DNA from: an uncultured bacterium
GTDB taxonomy: Bacteria; Verrucomicrobiota; Lentisphaeria; Victivallales; UBA1829
DNA: 64,000 nucleotides
Reading direction: 5' to 3'
Assembly: GCA_900548385.1 (NCBI GenBank)
Contig: URKJ01000010.1
Location: 1 to 64,000, forward strand
Of the stretch, positions 50,129 through 57,649 are shown piece after piece. The position numbers were made by a program, and so were the translations under genes. Numbering within the stretch: the stretch's first letter is position 1; each line of letters opens with the position of its first letter. The notes under the pieces are model-generated. The model did no database searches and had not been told where the DNA came from. It saw nothing but the letters and a program-made list of their open reading frames with translations.

Positions 50129-51078
50129 ATTTTTTTGCGTCGCCTGACTCGCTGAAAAAAGCGGGCGTGCTTTCAATGAACCGGCGGAATCATGATTTTA
50201 TCATGAAATACAATCAGCGGCGGTATTATCCGATGGTCGATGACAAACTGCTGACGAAGCGTCTGGCGGAGAAAGCGGGGGTTCCGTGCGCCGGATTGAT
50301 CGGGTCGATTCACTGTCAGCATGACGTGAAGAATCTCGAAACCATGATTCGCGGAGTGGAAGGCGGGTTCGTAATCAAGCCCGGACACGGTTCCGGCGGA
50401 CGCGGCATCCTGGTGATCCGCGACCATTCGGAAGGGCGGTTCGTCAAGAACGACGGGTGTGTGCTTTCGAGCCGGGAAGTCTACGGAGCCGTTACCGATA
50501 TTCTCAGCGGTCTGTACAGTCTGGGCGGGCAGGTGGACTATGCGCTGATCGAACAGTGCATTCATTTTTCGGATGTGTTCCGCGATTACAGCTTTCAGGG
50601 AATCCCCGATGTGAGGGTGATCGTGTTCCGCGGTTATCCCGTGATGGCGATGATCCGTCTGGCGACGCGTCAGTCGGATGGGCGGGCGAACCTGCATCAG
50701 GGCGCTGTCGGGGTCGGGCTTTCCCTGAAAGACGGGCGTCCCTGTATGGCGGTTCAGAGCGGGGTACCGGTCACGGTTCATCCCGATACGGGCGCCCGTC
50801 TTTCCGAATTGCGGGTTCCGTTCTGGAAAGAGCATCTGGAACTTTCGGCGCGCTGTGCCGACATGATTAAACTCGGTTATTTCGGTGCGGATATTGTGAT
50901 CGACAAAGAGCGCGGTCCCCTGCTGCTGGAGTTGAACGCGCGTCCGGGATTGGCGATCCAGATTGCGAACCATACGGGACTTGCCGCGCGGCTGGAACGG
51001 ATCGAAGCGCTGCCGGAACATGTTCATGCCGACGCGGTGGAACGGGTGGCGTTCGCGCGGGAAACATTCGGCAGTTGA
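50110..51078 (+). CDS. RimK-related ATP-grasp ligase (alpha-L-glutamate ligase-like)
   Basis: 322 aa ATP-grasp protein. VDDKLLTKRLAEKAGVP opens the family, followed by FVIKPGHGSGGRGILVI (ATP-binding loop), PDVRVIVFRGYPVMAMIRLA and the metal-binding end LLLELNARPGLAIQIAN. RimK-type enzymes attach glutamate or other amino acids to peptides or small molecules. The substrate of this subfamily is not established. It starts inside the previous gene (19-bp overlap), so the two proteins are made together at the membrane. Confidence 0.85.
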   Translation: MFGQILNFFASPDSLKKAGVLSMNRRNHDFIMKYNQRRYYPMVDDKLLTKRLAEKAGVPCAGLIGSIHCQHDVKNLETMIRGVEGGFVIKPGHGSGGRGILVIRDHSEGRFVKNDGCVLSSREVYGAVTDILSGLYSLGGQVDYALIEQCIHFSDVFRDYSFQGIPDVRVIVFRGYPVMAMIRLATRQSDGRANLHQGAVGVGLSLKDGRPCMAVQSGVPVTVHPDTGARLSELRVPFWKEHLELSARCADMIKLGYFGADIVIDKERGPLLLELNARPGLAIQIANHTGLAARLERIEALPEHVHADAVERVAFARETFGS

Positions 51079-51126
51079 AGATTTCACAACCGCATGTATA
51101 TTACCTCCCGAACAAGGAGGTTTTGC

Positions 51127-52020
51127 ATGCTGACGGGAATAATAGCGGGGCTGCTTTCCGCATTTCTTCAAGCAGTGTCTTATGTGTGCAGTGCGGGATT
51201 CATGCGGAAATACCGTTCCTCTCTACGACTTGTGATTTTTTCACAGCTTGTGATGGGGGCGTTCTGCCTTCCCGCGGTTCCGTTTCTGATTCCTCCGGGA
51301 CTTGACGGCCGGTACGGGGAATTTGCGTTCTGGACCGGGGTATGGGTTGTGGTGTTCGTCACAGGGCAGACCGCTTTTTTCAATACACTCCGGACGATCG
51401 AGGCAAGCCGTATGTCATCGCTGCTCGGCTTGAAGATCATTGTTCTTTCCCTGATTTCCGTGGTATTTCTGCGTCATCTTCTGAATCCTCTGCAGTGGCT
51501 CGCGGTGTTTATCAGCACGCTTGCGGCGGTGGGGATGAACTGGAGCGGAGGAAGCCGTTTCACCTGGAAAGGGATGTTCTGGCTTGCCGTCACGCTGGTG
51601 TTCTATTCGCTGACGGACATGACGGAGACCCGGCTGGTTCAGCTCCCGCAGGGATGCGGCATGTTCCGTGCGGCGATCGGTGTCGGCGTAACCTGCTATG
51701 CCGTGCTCGGAGTTCTGACTCTTCCGCTGCTGATCCGGTTCCGTTGGACGACGCGTCAATTCGTGCGCGCAATCCCGTTTTCCGTTGCCTGGTTCTTTTC
51801 GCAGGTGTTTCTGTTCCTCTGCTTCGGCCATCTGGGAACCGTGTTCGGCAATGTGATCCAGGCGAGCCGCGGGCTGATTTCCGTTGTCATCGGGATCGTT
51901 TTGTTCTATATCGGGCTCGGAAGACTGGATTCGGAGATCAGCCGCGCCATGTGGATCCGCCGGATTGCCGCCGCCGTTCTCATGACGGCGGGGATCGTTC
52001 TTTATTCTCTTGCTTCATGA
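51127..52020 (+). CDS. EamA-family (DMT) membrane transporter
   Basis: 297 aa with ten hydrophobic helices and two EamA repeats. The first includes SVVFLRHLLNPLQWLAVFISTLAAVGM, and the second ends FGNVIQASRGLISVVIGIVLFY with a closing helix AAVLMTAGIVLYSL. These are metabolite or drug exporters with unpredictable substrates. ATG 51127 is preceded by AAGGAGG at 51114-51120 and is preferred to ATG 51094. It may be the transporter of whatever the upstream ligase set makes, but that is inference. Confidence 0.82.
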   Translation: MLTGIIAGLLSAFLQAVSYVCSAGFMRKYRSSLRLVIFSQLVMGAFCLPAVPFLIPPGLDGRYGEFAFWTGVWVVVFVTGQTAFFNTLRTIEASRMSSLLGLKIIVLSLISVVFLRHLLNPLQWLAVFISTLAAVGMNWSGGSRFTWKGMFWLAVTLVFYSLTDMTETRLVQLPQGCGMFRAAIGVGVTCYAVLGVLTLPLLIRFRWTTRQFVRAIPFSVAWFFSQVFLFLCFGHLGTVFGNVIQASRGLISVVIGIVLFYIGLGRLDSEISRAMWIRRIAAAVLMTAGIVLYSLAS

Positions 52021-52035
52021 TGAGGATAACGCACA

Positions 52036-53286
52036 ATGAAGTACTCCTGCATTATTTTTGATATTGACGGTACTCTGCTGGATTCGGAGCGGTTCAATCA
52101 GGCGACTCTGCAAACCGTGCTTCACAGATGGACCGGAAGATGGTATGATCTTTCCGAACTGGAATTCGCGCGGGGAATCCCCGGACTGGATACCGCCGCG
52201 CGGCTGAACATTTCCGATCCCGGACGGTTTCTGTTGGAATGGGAGGCGGAAATCGGAGCGAAACGAAGCGGGATCCGTCCCTATTCCGGAGTGGGAGCAA
52301 TGCTGAAACAGCTCCGGGAACGGGGCGTCCGGCTCGGGATCGTGACATCCAAGACCCGCTGCGAGTTTCAGCATGATTTTGTTCCGTGCGGGCTGATGGG
52401 CTATTTTGAGCCGGACCTGATTGTCACAGCCGATGATACCGAACGGCATAAGCCGGATCCGGCTCCGCTTCTGGAAGCGCTGAAACGCGGCGGAGTCCCG
52501 CCGGAACAGCTGTTGTACATAGGCGATACTCTTTACGATTCCCGGTGTGCCGCGGGGGCGGAGGTGGCGTTCGGACTCGCCGTCTGGGGAGCGGGATCAC
52601 TCCGGCACATCCGGGCGGATTATTACTTTTCCGTTCCGGAAGAGGTGGCGTCGCGTCTGGATGGCGATCGTTCGCTGTCGCCGTGGCTCCGGTGGGCGAT
52701 GGAATTGCAGTTTATCGGGCAGGCGGGTGCCACTTATTCCAAAGACCGGTTCGATCTGGAGCGGTTTGAACGGCTGCGGGAAATTGCGGCGGAGATGGTT
52801 GCGTGGAAATCGGAACTTCCGCTGGACAAGGTTCATGAGCTCTTCTGTTCGGAAAAAGGATTTCAGACGCCGAAGCTGGATACGCGTGCGGCGGTTTTCC
52901 GTGACGGTAAAATCCTGTTGGTGAAAGAACGCGACGGTTTATGGTCACTGCCCGGCGGCTGGGTGGATGTTCTGGAGTCGATCCGTTCCAACACGGAAAA
53001 AGAGGTGCGCGAGGAGGCCGGATTGAGGGTTGCCGCGCTCCGTCTGATTGCGGTTCAGGACCGCAACCGTCACAATCCGCCGCCGTATGCTTACGGAGTC
53101 TGCAAAGTGTTTGTTCTCTGCGGGCTGATTGACGGGGAATTTCAGGAGAATATTGAAACGGTCTCCTGCGCATATTTCGGCGAGGATGAATTGCCACCGT
53201 TGTCGGAAGCCAAAAATACCGCTGCGCAGGTGCGGATGTGTTTTGCCGCCGCCGGAGATCCGCACTGGGTGCCGGTTTTTGACTGA
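52036..53286 (+). CDS. HAD phosphatase fused to a Nudix hydrolase
   Basis: 416 aa. Residues 1-210 are a phosphoglycolate-phosphatase-like HAD: IIFDIDGTLLD (D9 nucleophile, D11), LGIVTSKTRC, and KPDPAPLLEA with YIGDTLYD. Residues about 220-410 are a Nudix protein with a helical N-terminal extension. Its Nudix box is GWVDVLESIRSNTEKEVREE (about 308-330), with Lys for the first Arg of the REUXEE element. The order predicts a nucleotide being cut by Nudix and its phosphate or sugar phosphate removed by HAD. There is no frame break between domains. ATG 52036 follows TGAGGAT, 15 bp after the transporter. Confidence 0.88.
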   Translation: MKYSCIIFDIDGTLLDSERFNQATLQTVLHRWTGRWYDLSELEFARGIPGLDTAARLNISDPGRFLLEWEAEIGAKRSGIRPYSGVGAMLKQLRERGVRLGIVTSKTRCEFQHDFVPCGLMGYFEPDLIVTADDTERHKPDPAPLLEALKRGGVPPEQLLYIGDTLYDSRCAAGAEVAFGLAVWGAGSLRHIRADYYFSVPEEVASRLDGDRSLSPWLRWAMELQFIGQAGATYSKDRFDLERFERLREIAAEMVAWKSELPLDKVHELFCSEKGFQTPKLDTRAAVFRDGKILLVKERDGLWSLPGGWVDVLESIRSNTEKEVREEAGLRVAALRLIAVQDRNRHNPPPYAYGVCKVFVLCGLIDGEFQENIETVSCAYFGEDELPPLSEAKNTAAQVRMCFAAAGDPHWVPVFD

Positions 53287-53306
53287 AATCAGAAAAATGA
53301 AAGAAA

Positions 53307-53343
53307 CAAGCGCCGATGTTCCGGGGCGGAGCATCGGCGCTTG
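53307..53343. terminator. Bidirectional terminator-like hairpin
   Basis: A perfect 12-bp stem (CAAGCGCCGATG, 53307-53318, with CATCGGCGCTTG, 53332-53343) around a 13-nt loop lies between the convergent HAD-Nudix and Gfo/Idh genes. T-rich sequence follows on both strands (TTTGTTGTTTG on plus, TTTCTTTCATTTTTC on minus). Confidence 0.85.
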
Positions 53344-53364
53344 TTTGTTGTTTGATACGCGGAA

Positions 53365-54528
53365 TTACTTCTGCTGATTGTTTTCAAAATAACGGATCAG
53401 CTCTTCCGGGAGAGGGGGAATCTGCTGCGGCATGTTGCCGTTGCGCATGGAAACGTGTCCGAGCACTCCGGCGGCGACCGCGTTGCGGGCCGCGATGGGG
53501 ATCGTGTTCGGGCGCTTGCCGTCACGGACAAAATCAAGGAAACTCTGTACAGCCCCCGGATCTGCACCGCCGTGGGTTCCTTCCGCAGGCTTGAGCTGAT
53601 AAATAATATCCGGCGTTGTGCGTGGACCGCGGGTCGTCCAGACATGGATCTCGCATTTGCCGTGATCTCCGATGTTCTCAATGCGTCCTTTGGTGCCGAT
53701 GAACGTGTAGTTGCGTTCCGCATCAGGGGTGTAGTGACACTGCATGTAGCAGGCCTGTGCTCCGTTTTCCAACTGCATCATGACCATATTGTGGTCTTCC
53801 ACGTCGATGACAGGGGAGAAACCGGTCTGTTCAAGCGGCGGGTAGTGGTTTTCGTCCCAGCGGGCGCTGCCTTCGGTGTCTTCGGGACGGCGTTTGCATT
53901 TGTCGTAGACGGAGAGCATTCCCATTCCGACGACTTGTCTGGTGTAGCTTCCCATCAGCCAGTGCATGACGTCGATGTCGTGCGCGCCCTTCTGAAGAAG
54001 CAGTCCGGTGGTGTTTTTCTGTTCGGAATGCCAGTCGCGGAAATAGGCGTCGCCGCCGTAGTTGATGAAGTGACGGCACCAGCCGCACTGGATGTCGCCG
54101 ATGGTGCCCGCGTCAATGATTTCTTTCATTTTGAGAATGGCGGGGAAGTAGCGCATATTGTGGCCGATGAACAGTTTCGAGCCGGTTTCGTACGCGGTGC
54201 GCAGAATGCGGTCGCAGCCTTCAATCGTGATTGCCATCGGTTTTTCGAGGAAAACGGCTTTTCCCGCCTGAAGCGCGGCAACCGCCTGTTCTTCATGGCT
54301 GTAATCCGGCGAGGCGATCATGACGGCATCAATTTCCTTGATTTTCAGCAGATCGGTGTAATTGTCAAACACCTGTGCTTCCGGGAACTTTTCATGGAAA
54401 GCATCGCGTGCGGAGGCTTTCGGATCGGCTCCGGCAATGATTTCCCAACCCTGTTCCGGCTTGTGCATCTGCCAACCGTTTCTGCCCCGTCCGCCAACGG
54501 CGATTAACCCGACTTTCATCATTTTCAT
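53365..54528 (-). CDS. Gfo/Idh/MocA-family oxidoreductase
   Basis: 387 aa NAD(P)-dependent oxidoreductase. The N-terminal Rossmann fold (VGLIAVGGRGRNGWQM, GADPKASARDAF) has the family EKPMAIT motif. The C-terminal alpha/beta domain has GLLLQKGAHDIDVMHWL, giving the conserved catalytic-region DxxxH. Members act on sugars, inositol or amino sugars, and a few are GH109 glycosidases. A clean AAGGAG (plus-strand CTCCTT at 54537-54542) lies 8 bp before ATG 54528. It is divergent from the AraC regulator at 54715, a common sugar-use arrangement. Confidence 0.88.
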   Translation of the reverse strand: MKMMKVGLIAVGGRGRNGWQMHKPEQGWEIIAGADPKASARDAFHEKFPEAQVFDNYTDLLKIKEIDAVMIASPDYSHEEQAVAALQAGKAVFLEKPMAITIEGCDRILRTAYETGSKLFIGHNMRYFPAILKMKEIIDAGTIGDIQCGWCRHFINYGGDAYFRDWHSEQKNTTGLLLQKGAHDIDVMHWLMGSYTRQVVGMGMLSVYDKCKRRPEDTEGSARWDENHYPPLEQTGFSPVIDVEDHNMVMMQLENGAQACYMQCHYTPDAERNYTFIGTKGRIENIGDHGKCEIHVWTTRGPRTTPDIIYQLKPAEGTHGGADPGAVQSFLDFVRDGKRPNTIPIAARNAVAAGVLGHVSMRNGNMPQQIPPLPEELIRYFENNQQK

Positions 54529-54581
54529 CTGATTTTCTCCTTTTTTGTTTTCCGGATTGCCCGGATTTTTCCTTTCTTATT

Positions 54582-54610
54582 ACAATATCAATAAAAATAC
54601 AGAAAATCAA
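54582..54610 (-). promoter_or_regulatory. Predicted promoter of the Gfo/Idh/MocA gene
   Basis: On the minus strand TTGATT (54610-54605), 17-bp spacer, TATTGT (54587-54582). It lies in a 186-bp AT-rich divergent region shared with the araC-type gene. Confidence 0.55.
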
Positions 54611-54611
54611 T

Positions 54612-54640
54612 TTGTTTTCTTGCTTTTTCTTCAATATTAG
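54612..54640 (+). promoter_or_regulatory. Weak predicted promoter of the AraC-type gene
   Basis: TTGTTT (54612-54617), 17-bp spacer, TATTAG (54635-54640). A tandem repeat ATATTCCGG (54684-54692 and 54694-54702, period 10 bp) lies further down, just before the Shine-Dalgarno GGGAGA. Confidence 0.3.
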
Positions 54641-54714
54641 ATATATTAAATCAAACAAAAGATATGAAAAATTGATATATCGTATATTCCGGCATATTCC
54701 GGACGGGAGAGCTG

Positions 54715-55482
54715 ATGGCGGATTTTCCATTTCAATTTCTGGTTGGTGCGGGCGGAAACGCCGATGCGCAGACTCCGGTGATCCGGCGGTCCGATTATTC
54801 CGCCTGTACGATCGAATATATCGTGAGCGGTTCCGGGTATCTGGAGGTCAACGGTGTGAGCAGCCGCCCCGGTCCCGGAGATATTTATCAACTTCCGAAA
54901 CACAGCGATCACTGCTATTATCCGGACCGGAAAGATCCGTGGCAGAAACTGTTTATCGTTGTGGATGGAGATTTCATGGAAGAGCTGCTGAGGATTCACG
55001 GACTGACAGACATCTATCATATTCCGGACTGCCAGCACTTGAAACGCTGGTTCGAGCACTGGGTCCGTCAGGCGAAAGTTCCGCTGACTCAGGAGCAGTA
55101 CGCGCTGGAATTTCACCAGTTCGTCGTGGAGCTTGCCGCGCATGTCCGTCAGGACCGCGACCGGAGGAATCCGTATGTGAAAGAACTGCACGATCAGTTG
55201 CTGTTTTCTCTGGAAAAGCCGTTTTCCCTTGCGGCGTACACCGCAAGGACTCCCTATTCGGAGGCTCATCTGATCCGGTTGTTCCGGGAGGAGTATCACA
55301 CAACTCCCTGCGAATTCCGCATGGGAAAAAAGATGGAACAGGCGAGGACGCTTCTGCTCCATTCCAATTTATCGGTCAAAGAGATCGCGGAACGGCTGGG
55401 GTTTTCCAGTCAGTATCATTTCTCAAACAGTTTCAAATCCCGGTTCGGGGATTCTCCGCGGAAGTTCCGGCAGATGATCTGA
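54715..55482 (+). CDS. AraC-family transcriptional regulator
   Basis: 255 aa. The N-terminal cupin domain (about 15-110, with SGYLEVNGVSSRPGPGDIYQLP) is followed by the AraC HTH. The HTH shows SLAAYTARTPYSEAHLIRLFREEY in the first helix pair and LSVKEIAERLGFSSQYHFSNSF in the second. The protein should sense a small ligand and activate or repress the divergent Gfo/Idh/MocA gene. GGGAGA lies 8 bp before ATG. Its last 67 bp overlap the end of the convergent DUF89 gene. Confidence 0.9.
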   Translation: MADFPFQFLVGAGGNADAQTPVIRRSDYSACTIEYIVSGSGYLEVNGVSSRPGPGDIYQLPKHSDHCYYPDRKDPWQKLFIVVDGDFMEELLRIHGLTDIYHIPDCQHLKRWFEHWVRQAKVPLTQEQYALEFHQFVVELAAHVRQDRDRRNPYVKELHDQLLFSLEKPFSLAAYTARTPYSEAHLIRLFREEYHTTPCEFRMGKKMEQARTLLLHSNLSVKEIAERLGFSSQYHFSNSFKSRFGDSPRKFRQMI

Positions 55483-56312
55483 AACGAATTGAGTTCCGCA
55501 CCCAGAGAGTCGGCAACGAGTCTGCATTTTGCCATGAAAAGAAAGAGAATCGGGCGGCTGCTCCGGTTGAGCGTTTCAAAATTGCCCTGTCCTTTGGAAA
55601 TGATAAGGTCGGCTGTTTCAAATGCCTCCCGGAATTCGGGGGAGGAGTGTTCCATGCTGATTCCCGGCGTGCAGTCTCCTGTGTCGATGATCCGGCGGAC
55701 GAGTCCGTCGAATCCCGAATCCGCGACTTCGCGCCGGGTGACGTCGTTGAGGATCGGGGCGCCTTTGACGCAGAGTGTGATTTTGGGACCGCAGTGTTTG
55801 ACGAGGAGCGTATCGAAAACCGCTTCCCCGCAGTTGTCCAGCAGATACAAAATATTTTCCGCGCGGTTGATCGCCTGCTCCGCCTGAATCAGAGCATTGC
55901 GATCGACCGGTTTCTGAAATGCAAGCCGAATCGTGTTTTTCGCCTGTTCCAGATCGAGGTCGCAGTTGACGCCGAAGTCGATGATGTTTCCGGCGATGGC
56001 AAGCCGGATCAGCGATTCGAAATCATCGGTATTCAGACCGTTTTCCTCCAGAAATTCCCGCAGAAGCTGTTTGGCGGCAACAGTCGATTCATCTTTCTGT
56101 TTCCGGTACGGATCGTGATTTCCGGTCACTTCCGCGGCATAGGCGTAGATTCTGCGCGCCATGACGGGCGGCGGCAGGTTGAAATCAAATCGGGCGATTT
56201 CCGCAAGCATGGTGCGGACGATTTGCGCCTGCCTGACGGGATCGCCGGTTTTCATGGCGGCGCTGACCGCGTTGCGGACGAGGCAGCTGATGCAGGATAA
56301 GTCAGTTTTCAT
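55416..56312 (-). CDS. DUF89 damage-control phosphatase-like protein
   Basis: 298 aa. DUF89 metal-site sequences are LLDNCGEAVFDT (Asp-Asn core) and PILNDVTRREV with ISKGQGNFETL. The N-terminal CISCLVRN carries a CxxC, which occurs in bacterial and archaeal members. The family removes phosphate from sugar phosphates or damaged metabolites (ARMT1/pantothenate-kinase-associated type). ATG 56312 follows AAAGGA and opens at the conserved Cys region. Its 3' end overlaps the AraC gene by 67 bp in opposite orientation, so both proteins are encoded there. Confidence 0.83.
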   Translation of the reverse strand: MKTDLSCISCLVRNAVSAAMKTGDPVRQAQIVRTMLAEIARFDFNLPPPVMARRIYAYAAEVTGNHDPYRKQKDESTVAAKQLLREFLEENGLNTDDFESLIRLAIAGNIIDFGVNCDLDLEQAKNTIRLAFQKPVDRNALIQAEQAINRAENILYLLDNCGEAVFDTLLVKHCGPKITLCVKGAPILNDVTRREVADSGFDGLVRRIIDTGDCTPGISMEHSSPEFREAFETADLIISKGQGNFETLNRSSRPILFLFMAKCRLVADSLGAELNSFQIICRNFRGESPNRDLKLFEK

Positions 56313-56382
56313 TGTCGGTTCCTTTGTTGTCTTTATGGAGTAATATACACCGGGAACCGGCAAAAGAAAGCGGTGTGCGGCG

Positions 56383-57552
56383 TCAACCTCTCAAAATGTA
56401 AGTTCCGGCGGGAAACGTTCCGTTCCAGCAGAGACGGACGCGGCTGTCCGTATAGAACATCTGGAGGTTTGAGTTGTGGGTGATGTTCAGTTCGGAACCG
56501 TCCGCCTGAAGCTCAAAAAGCGAGGAGTCGAACGGTTTGGAGACGTTCAGCTCCGAATAGGCGATTTCGACCGTTTCGACAGCGGCGTCTTCCGAGACGG
56601 TGAAAGAGTGTTCCACATGATCGGGATCGAGTTTCGGCTGGGGGATCGGGATCGGCGTGCACCATTGCGCGCCGGGAACGTTTGCAGGACGCAGGCGGAA
56701 CCACAGCGCACCTGTCGGATCGGCGGTCCAGGAGATCTCATCTTTGGAAAATGCGGCTTCGAGTCCGGCGGCGAGCAGGGCGAGCGTCCAGTTCTGATAT
56801 GCGCTGAGTTCATTTGCCGGGACGGAAGCGGGAAGTGTGCTTGGGTCCAGAACTCCGAGAACCGTCAGGGGAATGACCGCATGGACCAGTTCCACCCGCT
56901 GAGCGGCCTGGTCGAGTCCGGCAAGGCGCAGTTCGAGACCTTTGGTCGGAATCTGTTCCAGATCCGCATATTCAAACAGTTTCCGGAGTTTTTCGGATTG
57001 AAACGTCAGGGAGAATTGAAAAATGCCGTGCGCGGGAATCGAGTCGGAAAGATATGAGGTGACTTTTGCCATCGGCTGTTTCAGAAGATCGGCGGAGGTT
57101 CCGGCGGGAAACTGTTCTGCATCCAGCTGTGCCGGAATATGGAACCGCCAGCAGCCGTCTGCCGCGGTCGCGGCGGTGTAATCAACCTCTGTGAGGCTGC
57201 CGTCCGCTCCGGTCAGGCGGAGAGTCCCTTTTGCGGGAACGGGCGTGTTCTCTTCTTTCAGAGTCAGCTGAATAATGCCGGTTTCTCCCGGTTCGCAGGA
57301 GACGACCGTTCCGGGATAGGCGTTGATATAGGTGTCGTCAGCGGCAAGCGAGGCGATGGACGGGGTGTATTCAAATTCCGTCAGCGGGGTCCACTCGGAC
57401 GGAGTGTTTCCGCTTGTCGCGGTGACCAGACGCCATTCAAAGAGACGTTTTTCCCCGTAAGCGGCGGTGAACGGGTTGTTCAGGGAACGGAGACAGCCGT
57501 CCGCGTCGAATGCTTCTCCGGTTGTGACGTTGTAGTAGATGACAGTTTTCAT
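56383..57552 (-). CDS. Unrecognised beta-rich protein, possibly phage-structural-like
   Basis: 389 aa, no signal peptide, rich in Thr/Ala/Pro with alternating polar beta segments. It opens MKTVIYYNVTTGEAFDADGC, then LFEWRLVT, and ends WNGTFPAGTYILRG. The composition and Ig-like short strands resemble tail-fibre or baseplate accessory proteins, but no other phage gene is nearby. AAGGAG lies 8 bp upstream. It sits alone between the EF-G-like gene and DUF89. I do not recognise its family and assign no function. Confidence 0.55.
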   Translation of the reverse strand: MKTVIYYNVTTGEAFDADGCLRSLNNPFTAAYGEKRLFEWRLVTATSGNTPSEWTPLTEFEYTPSIASLAADDTYINAYPGTVVSCEPGETGIIQLTLKEENTPVPAKGTLRLTGADGSLTEVDYTAATAADGCWRFHIPAQLDAEQFPAGTSADLLKQPMAKVTSYLSDSIPAHGIFQFSLTFQSEKLRKLFEYADLEQIPTKGLELRLAGLDQAAQRVELVHAVIPLTVLGVLDPSTLPASVPANELSAYQNWTLALLAAGLEAAFSKDEISWTADPTGALWFRLRPANVPGAQWCTPIPIPQPKLDPDHVEHSFTVSEDAAVETVEIAYSELNVSKPFDSSLFELQADGSELNITHNSNLQMFYTDSRVRLCWNGTFPAGTYILRG

Positions 57553-57605
57553 TGGGCAAACTCCTTATCGGGTATGGATTTGCCCGCCGGAAAACTGTCA
57601 ACCGA

Positions 57606-57638
57606 CCGGGTCGGACAGCCGGGAGTTGTCCGACCCGG
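57606..57638. terminator. Strong hairpin after the EF-G-like gene
   Basis: A perfect 12-bp stem (CCGGGTCGGACA, 57606-57617, with TGTCCGACCCGG, 57627-57638) and a 9-nt loop lie 12 bp after the EF-G-like stop and about 54 bp before the next start on the same strand. There is no T-tract, so it may be a factor-dependent terminator, RNA stabiliser or processing site. Confidence 0.55.
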
Positions 57639-57649
57639 AAAACGTGCGG

